From positions 24,328,501 through 24,392,500 of the forward strand of contig NC_092597.1 in assembly GCF_047663525.1 (NCBI RefSeq): a stretch of DNA of 64,000 bases, in the 5' to 3' direction. The notes below the pieces were generated by a model that saw nothing but the letters and a program-made list of their open reading frames with translations, had not been told where the DNA came from and ran no database searches. Made by a program: the position numbers and the translations under genes. This document shows positions 45,701 through 57,700 of this stretch, in pieces (position 1 is the first letter of the stretch; the number at the start of each line of letters is the position of its first letter). The DNA is from Anas platyrhynchos (taxonomy: Eukaryota > Chordata > Aves > Anseriformes > Anatidae).

Positions 45701-48700
45701 GCACCCCGACTGCCCAGCACCACGATGGGACCACCAGGGACCCGGGTGGGTGCTGGCAGAGGCAGAGCCACGGGCAGCCCAAACCAACGCTTCCCCTGGC
45801 CCCCTGCATCTCCCGTGCTCTGAAATGTTCGTTTCTCTTCCTTCCCCAGTGCTCGGCAACGTGTGGCAATGGGACACAAAGACGCCCTGTGTACTGCAGC
45901 AATAATACCCAGGCGACTTGTGACCCCGAACAAAGACCCAGCTCGGAAACTATTTGCTCCCTGCCACAGTGCCAGATGAAATTGGACGACGCCAACACCG
46001 ACTGGTCCGGCAGCGGCTCTTCCAGCAGAGAAATGTTTAATGAGATAGATTACATCGGCAATAACCACATCACGGAATTTAACCCCTTAATCCCAAACAT
46101 CCCAGAGTCCAACGACGTCAATATCATAACCGAGGAGGACTTCTCATCCAGGAAAGGAAACGTCTTTGTTGATGACTTTTACTACGATTATAATTTTATC
46201 AACTTCCATGAGGATCTGTCCTATTACCCCTTCACCGAGAAAGAAACCAAAAGTGAGGGCCCTAAGCCCGAGCTGAGCAGCAACGATGTGGAGGAGCCCC
46301 CTGAGCTGCCCGCAGATGTCCTGCACACCGTGGAGCCGGGAGGAGGAGCAAATGGGGACGATCTGGTGAAGCAAAGTGAAGCAAATGGTTCTGCTCCCGT
46401 GCACAGCGAAGGGGAGGCAGAGTCAGGGGGTTTTGTCATCCACGACCTCCTTGGCATGGCCCCAGAGCACAAGGGCACCAGCACAACCGCTCCCAGCACG
46501 GCGGCTCCTGCTCCCACAGGTGATGAGGGGGGCGAAGTGCTCGTGCCCCGCTCCGAGGAGCTGCTGCCCACCCAGCCCGCAGCGAGTCGGGGCTCTCCCA
46601 GCAGCCTGGGCAACCTGCTCCCCGATCAGCCCGCAGGCACCGTGCTGGCAGGCTCTGTTCCCGTGTGGGATGGGGATGCTGCCGCCCGCAGCATCGCTCC
46701 CTGGGCTCCGGCTGCTCCCTCCACGCCGCTGCCTGGTGACAGGGGCAGTGCTGGTGCAGACAGCGCGTCCCACAGCCTGGGAGAGCCTGAGAGCACGGCG
46801 CCTCCTGATAACACTGCCAGCCCCGGGAAGGGCCGGGAAAACTCACGGGAAATGGGGTTTGTCATCACCAGTGATGGTAACGGTGCTGCCTCCAAGGCCG
46901 AAGAGCAGGAGGAATTGGCAGAAATGCCAGCAGCAGAGGGGACTGTGCGCACACACACAACACAGGAGCAGCCACACGTGGCAGAGGGGACGGGTCCGAC
47001 CTCCCCCACCACCCACAGACCACAGCAGGAGGTGGGCAGGAGCGCTGAAAGTGCTGGTCCCATTGCAAGCCCTCATCCTGCAGGTGCTACGGAGAGACCC
47101 CCGTGGGAGGCAGGGCAGCGGGTGGGGTACAACACCCCCCTGTCCCTCAGCTCAGCCCCCTTTGTGGCCGCAACATCCCTCCCAGCACCCGTGTCCGTGT
47201 CCCCCACCACGCCTGGGCTGCCCACCCAGCTCACCGCCAGCGGCCTCCCCCAGAGAGCTGCCCTGGCGCCAGCCTCCCCTGAGCCCCCAGCTCCGGGGTG
47301 GACCGAGGGGAGCCTGGGGGAGACGTGGGTGCTGCAGCACCCGGAGCCAGCCCCCCCACACACCCCCCAGACCTCCAGCGTGGCCCAGATGGGCGGCACG
47401 GCTCCGGGGCAGCGCTCCCCATCAGCAGCCCCGAGGACATTTGCTTACGGAGATGGAGATGGAGATGGAGATGGAGATGGGGAGCAGGAGGGATCCCAGC
47501 CCACTCCCACGCCCCCAGGGCTCTGGGGACAGGACGAGGCTTTGCTGCTGCCATCCACTGCTGAAACAGCCGCTGTGACACCCAGCTGGGAGGTCGGCAA
47601 CTGGAGCGAGGTAGGGTTTGTGTCCCATTATTGGTTCCCATTATTGTGTCCTATTATTGTGTCCCTTTAGAGGTGTAATGGGGCTGGTTTGGAGGTAGCA
47701 GACCTGCCCCTTCCCAGGACCACTCTCTGGGGCACTGCTCTCTGCACGCAGCTAACGCAGGCATTTTTGCATTTTGGCCAAATGCTGACAGCACCGAGTG
47801 CCATGGGGTGAAGCCGGTGTGAGTCGGGTGCCTGTGGCCCTCGCTGCAGCCAAAACTCTGCCGGGCACCGGCCGTGGCAGCTCCTTGCCCTCTGCAGTGG
47901 CACTGCCAGCTCAGGAGAAGCCGAGAGCACTGAGCCCCTGCTGTGGTTGGGCACATGGTGAGAGCAGAGTCTGGCCCAGGAGCAAACATCTGTCATTTTA
48001 TTGGCAAGAGTGGTTTAAAATACGCCCCAAAATGACAGAAATGTCAAGGCTAAGGTGCATTAAGGCTGCAAATTACCGCAGGGAAGCGTAGTGAATGGGG
48101 GATTATCTGTAATTATCAGCTCTCACTTTACTGCCGAGCTGTCCCGTGGCTGCTCTTTGCGTTGCGCTTGCAGTGACAGACAAATGGCTTCTGCAATCCC
48201 TGGTAATGGGCTTTTATCAGAAAGCACAGCAATAAGAAGCCTTCTGTGCCGCAAACCACTGGAGACCGAGCACCGGGGAGCTCTTTTTGGGAGGTTGCAC
48301 AAAGGAGCCAGTAAGTGGGAGGACAATAGTTGGTGTCAGTGAAATAGAGTCACACATGGGGGCTTTGTGAGGGGGCACCGAGCATCCCCGGGTGCTCCCC
48401 ACGGAGCCGGTGGGATGTCGGCAGCGTTGGAGGGAGCCCTGCTCTCGGTTTCAGCACCGGGGCAGTGCCTGGCACGGGGTTACGCTGAGCGAGTCTGTTT
48501 GGAAAACCCTGCGCAGGCTTTTGAGACGAAAACACTGCTGCAAAGTAATTCAGAGCAGTCTCCAAAGTGAGGGGTGAATCCCTGCCTCACCACGGCCCGG
48601 TCCCGTTCCTCCAGCACCCTCCTGCTCCCCGGGAGGGGGCCATGAGCTGAGCCCCCTGGGTGCTTTAGGTGCTGCTTTTTCTTTGCAGTGCTCGGCCACC

Positions 48701-51700
48701 TGCGGTGTGGGCGCGATCTGGCGCAGCGTGCGCTGCAGCACGGGCACGGAGCGGCACTGCGCTGCTGCCAGCAAGCCCGTCCCCGCCAGGAGGTGCTCCC
48801 TGAGGCCGTGCTCGTCCTGGCGCGTGGGGAACTGGAGTAAGGTAAGCAGGCGAGCTTGCCTTGCCTCTCCTTCCACACCATTTCTCTTCCTAACGCACAG
48901 GGAAGGGGCAGCAGCTGGTGCCTGCCGTGCGGGTGGTTATTCGCTGTCCGTGCGTGCTCCTGCCCCGTGGATTGCAAAAGCAGAGGTCAGATCTTACACT
49001 TGGCACAGAGTTTAAATGGCTTTATCCCACAGTAATGGGGTGGTTTAAAAGCCAGAACTGTGGAAGCTCATTGAAGGAAGGTTTGAAAGTCTCTGAAAAG
49101 AGCTGTTGAGAAGCCACATGTTTGTGGTTAGGTTGGAGGAACCTGCTGGGTTAAACAGCAGCGAACAGCCCGAGTTATTCTGCGTGGCCTCGGTCTCTGA
49201 GACACGTGGATGGGAGATCAGCAGCTGCCTGATGCAAAAAGGCTTTGTTTTGTTGCAGTTGGGAGCTCCACAGGGTTTTAGGTGTAAAGATTTTGAGCAT
49301 TATCCCAAGCCAACCCAAGGCAGAGCACGTCAGTGCGTTATTTTATCCCGTGGGTCCCATCCCAGAGGGACTGCCCCGCACCAGCCCCCGGCTGCAGCGT
49401 GACGTGCCTCTCCTTTGCCCAGTGCTCCAGGAACTGCGGTGGAGGGGTGAAGGTTCGGGACGTGCACTGCATCGACACCAGGGACCAGAGGCTCCTGCGC
49501 CCCTTCCACTGCCAGGCTGTCCTCTACAAACCGCCGGCGCAGATGCCCTGCCAGAGCACGCCGTGCCTGGACTGGTACACGTCCTCCTGGAGAGAGGTAG
49601 GTGCTGCTGGCCGGGGCTGAGCTGTGCCCACACACCTGGAAGCAGGGTTTGTGTTTGCTTATGCGTTGGTAGGGGCATTTTTCATTCTTTTTTTCCTTAA
49701 GAGTCCAATGCACGGAGCGTGTCTGCTGTTCCACTGTGCTGTTGGCTTCCCCTTTTGACGAGTTTTGTCCCTGCAGTGCTCAGAGCCCTGCGGCGGAGGG
49801 GAGCAGGAGCGCCTGGTGACGTGCCCGGAGCTGAACCGCTGCGATGAGGCCGTACGGCCCAACAACACCCGGCCCTGCAACACCCACCCCTGCACCGGCT
49901 GGGTGGTGGGCTCCTGGGGGCAGGTGAGCAGATGGGAGAAGCGAGGCAGCTCTCGCATGAGCTCTGTGCTGGATCAGCATCATCCTCATTGCACTGGTGC
50001 GGCTCCTCCACGGAGATCTGGGCTGGGAGGTGCCGTGTGCCCCTCCCATGGTTTCTCTACAAAAAATAATAGATAAAAATGTTCCTGGTGCTGTCACTGC
50101 CATGGCTACTGAAATTAATAAGCTTGGTCAGTGCCATCTGCCCCACGCCCAAGTTGGCTGGGCACCCTCGTCTGCAGCACGTGGAGGAATGGGAACAACT
50201 CTTGCACAAAGGCAAGGAGCAGGGGAAAAAAAAACAACAGCCTTCCAAACCAAAGCAGGGAGTGGTGCAATAAAAGCATAAAAACTCCCCAGGGCCTGGT
50301 GCTGCCGGCCCAGATGACAGCTCTGCCTGCTCCTGCAGTGCTCGGCGCCCTGCGGCGGGGGCATCCAGCGGCGCCAGGTGAAGTGCATCAACACGCAGAC
50401 GGGGCAGGTGGAGGAGGACAGCAGCCTCTGCGACCACGAGCCCTGGCCCGAGAGCACGCAGAAGTGCAACCCGCAGGACTGCGAAGGCACCGAGGCGGGT
50501 GAGTGAGTAACGCCCCGTGGGCTGTTCTGCTCCTGGTGACTAAATATTCTCTCTTTGATGCGATCGTGCTCCCCAAGAGCTTGTGGGAGCTGTCTGGTGT
50601 CACCCCTTTCCAGGCAGCCGGTGCCACGCTGCCACTCAGGCAGTTGGCAACAGATATCCCCGCTTGGTTTCGAGGGGATGGGTTTAAACGTGTCTGGGTC
50701 GTGCTGCAGTGCCTGGATGGTCAGGGCTGAGGTTGGGGTCGATGTTTTACTTTGCATAAGACTGACAGAAGTCATAGTGGAGAAAGACGAGAGGTACAGG
50801 AGGTTATGCGCTGTGGTTGGGCGTGAAAACTTCTAGCTTCACGCAAGGGTGCTGCGTTTTCAGTGCAAGCACAGAGTGCTCCCGAGCACCCATGCAGGTG
50901 TGACCGTACACGCAATGCTTTGCCCTCCATCATCATCCTCTGTGATGCTTGGAGACGCTCTCCCTCTGTCCAGCACCGTGGATGTGTTTTCTAGCCAGGC
51001 TCAGAGTCATTCTTTATTTTTCTCCTCCCCGTCTTTCACTTGTCAGCCCCCCGGGCTGTGCAGTTGTGTGGCTGGGGACTGGGTACAGGACCGGAGCGCT
51101 GGGCAGCAAACCAGGAGCAGCACCGATCTCCAGGGCTGGCGCGTGCCGGTGGCACTGCTGGTGCTGCTGAGCAGGAGGAAAAATCAGAGCAGGGGTCAGC
51201 CTGCCGAAAATCAGCAAAATCAGCGTGTCTGTGAGAGGAGGAGCTGGGTGGGGTCACTCGGGGGAGGCCGAAACATGGAAAGCAGGGCAGGGAGGGGGAC
51301 CTGGCTGTGAACCGTGCGGGTCGGCAGCAGCTGGAGGGCAGGGGATTTATGGGCTCGGGGCAGCAGCACCACCCAGCCAAGGGACCCCCAGCACCCACCA
51401 ACGGGGCTGCTGTGGAGGGACTGGGGGCAGCAGCGATGTGTTCCTCGGAAAGAGGGAGCCAGAACTGAAGACCCAGAGGTGAAGCTTTCCGACCATTGTA
51501 AAACTTCTGAGATGAGCACGGGCACTGGGTTGGCTTCCTCACCTTCCCATTCAGTCAGAGAAACGTGCCCATGGCAGCGGGCAGCTCCCTGCTAGCCAGA
51601 AACGTGCACGCCACAAGGGTTGAGAGCTCTTCAGAGGAAAAGCAATATCATGGGGGATTAGATGCCGCTGATATTGGCACGCTAATCATTAATCAGCCTT

Positions 51701-54700
51701 ATCTTCTCAGTGTGTTCGCAGAACAAAGCTTTCTGTCTGCCCAGCAGGGAACATTTCACCCACGGGAGCTGCCGTAAGGCAGAGCCAGGGGGGCTGGAGC
51801 TGGGCTCGCAGGGGGGACACCCCACAGCCCCGTCCCTTACCCGTGCCACCTTGTGTGGGTGCTGCAGGCAGCCCTGCTCCCCCCACAGCTTCCCTGGTTC
51901 AGCACAGAGGTGGTGGCCAGTCAGGGTCTGCAGGAGGTGCCCACGGCGCCGGCTGCTTTTGTCAGGGGAACGTTCCCACCAGCACGGGCTGGCGGCGAGA
52001 GCCACGTGGATGCTCGGCACGGCCAAGGTTGTACCAGAATAACCGTGGGGATGTGTAGGAAGCACACAAATAAATGTTACGATTCTGGATACGAAGTGAC
52101 ATAAATGCTCTGGCCGCGGCCCAGGGCAGGAAACGCCTCTTGGAAATACAAACATTTCCTGCCAAACTCCGAGGAGGAACAAAACTTTCACATGGCAGGA
52201 AATCACAGATGTGTAAATCCACAGGCAGAGGCTCCCAGAAAAGGCATGAACATAAACTCGAGCCCTTTCCTGTGTTTTAAAGGATCTTTATTGCACAAGA
52301 TTAATGAAGGCTGTGGGGATTCAGTGTTTACGTTAGGAGGACAAGGAGCCTCCATCTCCCGTAACACGAAGTGCGCTGGTACCAGCAGGCTCGTGTTGGG
52401 TTTGGGGAGCAAAAATGTGAGTAACCTCAGCAGAGTTCGAATGTTAAAACATAATCAGACAGATTTTTAAAGGAGATGGAACAGAGCAAACATAAACAAA
52501 CATCTCACCGGCAATTGGCCCTCTCCAATTAAAGGAGGTTGGAATTAATTAAAAGCAGAATCCTGTTCTGTCGCTAGGTTATAAATTAATTGATGATTAC
52601 ACAGAAGTTATTTTTAAGTGTGCCTGTAGTTTTACGGCTGAATCCAGCTGTGAGTGGGGAAGATAAGGTCGGCTGTGTCCTCAGATGGCTCCCAGGCAGC
52701 ACCCGAGCCCACCAGGCACTCGGATGTGTCCGAGTTGGGGCCGGGCACAAGGTGGCACGGACCCGGAGGAGGACCCAAAGCCCGTGGCTGGTCACCCCAT
52801 GCCCAGGAGAAGCTCAGAGCAAGGCCACCCATGGAGGAGCCACCGGTGGGTGTCTGGGGATGGACACTGCCCTGCTCAGCCGTCCCCAGGCGAAGCTCCT
52901 GCCCCCAGTGCAGGTCCCAGGGGCTGCGCAGGGTCTCCCGGTGCTGTGCCAGGAAAGCCCTGCTGCGAGGGACGCCTCTGCTCTTGGCAGCCCTTCCGAG
53001 GTGATAAGAGTGGGAGCGGATCTGCTGCACTGCGGACACGCTGCCAGAGAGATAAGAGCAGCGTTCGTCTCAGGAAGGCTTCTTGTGCTGATCCCAGCCG
53101 TGCCTGCGCCTGGAGCCCAAGCGGGGCTTTGACGCCCACATCAGCCACTCCTGTTCCCAGATCATTCCTAATTCCTAGAGAAACCCTTTGGTTTTTTTCT
53201 CCCCAGTTTTCTGGGATGCGTTAGCAGACGGTCGTTGCCCATCAGGATCTCAGCCTTCAGATCCCGGAGAGGGAAAGGAATTAAAGAGCACGGCTGGCCC
53301 CAGAACAAGTATGCACAAGCGGGCCCTAGATGTGGTTTCTCTAGGAATTAGGCAGATGTTCCCTGCCAGCGGGAAGGGGGGGCTCAGCCTCGTGTCCTGG
53401 GAGCAGCGCCAAGGTCGGCTGGTTTGGGACAGCCTGGGCAAGGGGCAGACCCCGGGCTCCTCTCCTCCTCCCACCCCTGCTTTCAGCTCCCAGCTGTGTT
53501 TCCAGCCACCTCGAGATTAATTGGCAATTAGACATTGTATTCCTTCTTGCTTTCGGTGGGGGAATGAAATTATTCGTGGCTCTGCATACAGCTAAGTTTG
53601 TCCACAAGGGATCCCCGCTAGAAATAATTGCAGCGAATTCCAGTTTGCTCTCAGCTGAGCATGGACGCCTACATCCTCGTGGCGAGACAGGGAGGCACTG
53701 CTGGCCGAGTCATTAAGTGCCCTTTACCTACTGCTAATTAACAGCAGCCGTCAATAGAGAGCAGGAGCTTGGGAAAGGATTCTTCTGGCTTTTAGGAAAC
53801 GTAGCAGCAGTGGTTGTTGCACATTTTAGCCTTACCTACAACCCTGCCTTCCACGGCAGGGGCCGTGCAGCCCCAGCCCAGTGCAGCTCCCACTGAAACC
53901 TGCACACTGCAAGAGAAAGCACAGTAATTGTCCTACAGATGGAACAGGAAAGGCACGATTTCTCTCCCAGCTGAGAGCAGCGGGGTCTGGCTTAGTGCAA
54001 TGCCTGCACGCTTGATGTGAATGACCTTGGGTTGGGTAACGGCAGGGAAGATGCTTCTCCCCCCTCCTTGGCAAGCTGTGAGTACATTTAGGTTTCTGAA
54101 AGTGTGAATTGCAATGGGCTTCAGGGTCCTGTGCGAACAGTTAGGGTGCAAAAATCAGCTCACCTCCCGCGCTGGGTGCTGGGTGCACGGCACGGGGCAC
54201 CCTGTGTGGGCACGGGGCAGCTGGCTCAGGCTGCAAGTGCTAAAAGCAAGGAAAGCAAGGACAAAACTGATGAAGGAGAGCTTTCCCCACGGCGCAAAGG
54301 GTCAGCACCCTCAGCTGCGCATTAATGCTCGCCCCAGGCTCTGGAAGCAGAGGGCTCAGGGCTGCTGCCCAGCACCATTACCCTGCCCGATGTTGTACAC
54401 AAACAGATGTGAAGGAATCAGGAGCCCATCGATGCGGAACGGCTGCGTGCTGCTGCCTCCGTGCCCGTTGCAGGGTGCCCGCGGGCGCTGCGGGATGCTC
54501 TGGGCACGGCGCGTTGGAAGTGGTTTCCAATTCTGGGGAGGAAGCTCGGGGTCATGTTCAGAGGCTTCTTTCAGCAGAGTTGGCTTTTTCTACTCCTCCC
54601 TTTATTCATAAGAATGAAGTGGAAGACAGCACGGTTGTTTTTCTTGAGTGCAGGGAAAATCCTCCAGTTCTGGCTCGGCATCAGCTCTTAGGAAATGAGA

Positions 54701-57700
54701 ATTTCTCTGTTGGATCCAGACTCCAACAAAGGGCTGATCCCTGCTCGCCTCCTGAGAGCGCTGCCGTTGCCCCCTTCTGTGTGCGATTCCCCGGGCAGGG
54801 GGGGTCACCCTTCCTCAGTGATGCGTGGAGCCACACTGAGCAGCAGAGCCTGAAAAATTGGTGTTTTCTGCTTTTCCCTCCGGTTTTCCAAGCTTTCAAA
54901 GTTTTACAGGCTTTGGCGTGCGCAGCACGAGCTGGACGGAGTGCTGGGTGCTCGGTGAGAGCAGCACAGCTTTGCTTTGCAGTGCCTGGGGGGAGCCGAG
55001 GCCGGGAGCATTGTGCAGCACCAGGGATGCTCACATTGCATGTGATGCACAAAGAAATGCCTCGCTGGCCTGGCATCGGGGCTGTTCCTGGTGCTGCAGG
55101 AGCACGGTGCTGCCAGCGGGGCTCTGAGGGCAGGGACTGCGCCGTGCCCGGGGAAATGAGCTGGAAATGAGCTGCGGGGGACACAAACGGCATCCGAGCA
55201 CACATCGCTCCCGTGCTCACCAGTGGCTGCGTCTCCAATGCTGCCTACAACAAAGCTGCTAAATGCAGTGCCTCCTCCAGCGTTCGATCCCAGTGGAGGG
55301 CACCGCAGGCCCAGCAGCAGAGCCAGGGCCAACACTGGTTAAACTGGGAGCTGGCTCCGAGAGCGCCCGGCAGGCCAGAGGTCAGCGGCTCAGCGCGCTC
55401 GTCCTGCTGGCTCAGCGCTCAGCCCAACCTCTCCTTGTTTTTACAGAACCTGTACCAGGAAGTTTATTTTTCCCCAGCATGAAAGTAAATGCTTAGGTCT
55501 GTAAGGCAGAAGCTTAAATGAAATTTAAAACGACTTCCACACCGGCTTAAAAAAAACAACCGCAGAAATGTGGGTTTTCAGTTTCTAATGTGCTGACTTA
55601 GCCTGGATTTGGGAAGCCCTGCTTCAAGCCATTTCTGCAGAGGGAAATTTGGCACCATCTCGAAGATTGGAGCGTGCGCTCAGATGAAGTGTTAGGATTA
55701 TAAAAAAAAAATTGTTAATAGAAAAAATAACAATAAAAGGATTAGATGAAAATTGGGTCAAACCTATGGGGACCTTCTGTGAAGAGCTGAAAAATGAAGT
55801 GCTTATTGCAGCTTCCCCTGCCCAAGCCCAAGTTCCAGGGAGGAGCCGCGGGCGCAGCCAAGATTTTCCGCGCTGGGTCTGACCCCGCGTGCATCCACCC
55901 CACGGCTCTGCTCTGGGCCAGGGTCTGGCCGCCCTGGGAAGCCCCCGGCACTCAGCAGCTCCCGGTGACTTCATTCCATAAAAATGCTTTTGAGAAGTGT
56001 TGCCTGGCCCTGGGCTCAGTGAAGGAGTGGTGGCCACCTCCGGCACAGGGGTGGGCGGCTCTGCCCTCCCTCCCAGCCCGTCCCGGCTTCCATTCCGCAG
56101 CAGGGGCGCCTTGGATGTTAGTGCAGCGTGCGAAGGGAGCTCTCGGTGGTGGGGCAGACGGGCTTCAGCCTGTGTTCAGGGCCTGGCGATGCAGCTGTGG
56201 GAATTTCCATCCCAGCGCCAGGGCGCTGACCCGTTGGAAAGGGATCAGACGAGAGCGGAGCCGTCCGCTGCAGCCCGGGGAGGTTGCCCTGCAGCGAGGC
56301 TCCAGCAGCAAAACCTCCCCAGCTCCTGCACGGGAGGGCAGGAGGCAGCTTGGGCGCGATCCATGAGTGACTTTCTAGGAAGCTTTTTCTGGGATAAGCA
56401 CGGGCTTTTTGCATGGGAGCAGCACCAAGCAGCGCAAGGTGTGCGGCTGCCTGCTGAATATCTCAGTGTGCTCTGCGGGGCCATCCCAGCACAGCTCCCG
56501 CGGCAGTGCTGAGCCTCCAAAATGTTGCTGGTGTTCCCAGCACCCCAGGTGGTGGTGCTGAGCTCTTCTCAGCCCCTGATTTACGCACAGTGTGGGGCTG
56601 GCTCTGGTGCTCGCTCCCGGTCGGCTGTGGCCACTGCAGCATCCGTGTGAGGTGATTTCTTCAGGGCACAGAGACACCAGGGCTTTGCAGAAATAGCTGT
56701 TGTTAGCGAGGAAGAGAGGAAATACCTCGACCGAAATAGAAAATTAATTTTAGAACAGGATAGTGACCTCCGGGCTGGCGGGGTGGGGGCGCTGAGGGCT
56801 GCAATTGAACTCCAAAGAGGGAGGAAAAGTCTCTGTGCTGCATCTGCCGCTCCCTCGAGCTCACCACTGAGGACCAGATTGTCCCTCATGGGAACGGGGG
56901 CATCAGCCTTTCCCTAAACAAAGCCCTTTGTTCACCGAAAGGAGACGGGGTGGGGCAGTGCTCGGCGAGAGCTCCCCGGTTCCCTCCCCACCGCTGGTGT
57001 TTCCCCAGCAAAAAGTGCCCTGGGAAGGGGAAAAGCCTTTTGTGGAGCCGTCCGGTGGGGGCTGTTTGCTGGGGGGGGGGCACAGGGCTGCCAGCTGCAG
57101 GAGCAGCCTTTGCCCTTTTCCACAGAGAAGCCGTCGTGTTAGTTAATCACTTGTACAGGAGGTGAATTGGACAGAACTGACGTAACTTAAATGTTTTGCA
57201 CAGCTGTGTGGGACCCGGTGATGCACACGCCTGTTTTTGTGTAAACTGAAAACGGAGGAAATGAAGAATCCAAGCACAGCACCGAGGCGAGCCTGCAAAC
57301 GAGGCGTGCGTGGCGCGGGGGCTGTGCCGTGCTGCAGCCCCTCCGAGCCCGGCCAGGCTCTGGTGGAGCGAGCAGCCGGGCAGAGCGGGGCACGGGGAGC
57401 AGGACCGATTCCTGCAGCCCCTGCTGCTGGTGGGGCCGAGGCTGCTCCCTCCTCACACATCCCACGGGATGCCGGGCACCAGGGTTTGTACGTGGCGATG
57501 AGGGAGGGCGTTCTGTGGGGGGCAAGGTCTCTTCGGGCAGCACCCAAGGGGGTGGATGAAGTGCCTGATAACCGTCCGGGTGCCATGGCAGTAACGCTGT
57601 CCTTGTCCTCTTGCATCCCCTCCAGGCTTCGTCTGCGAGCGCGACCGCTTGACGTTCGGCTTCTGCCAGACCCTGCGGGTGCTGGGAAGGTGCCACCTCC

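Larger units (their letters stand above)
47611..50338 (+). other. ADAMTS7 introns 19-22 (around exons 20-22)
   Basis: Introns of about 1.1, 0.6, 0.2 and 0.4 kb between the phase 0 TSR exons; nothing recognised. Confidence 0.5.

Noticed and set aside
46376..47578. 400-codon Pro/Leu-rich plus-strand frame inside ADAMTS7 exon 19
   Set aside because: Alternate frame of the GC-rich mucin-coding exon; the correct frame contains TSR4, the conserved FVDD block and TSR5.
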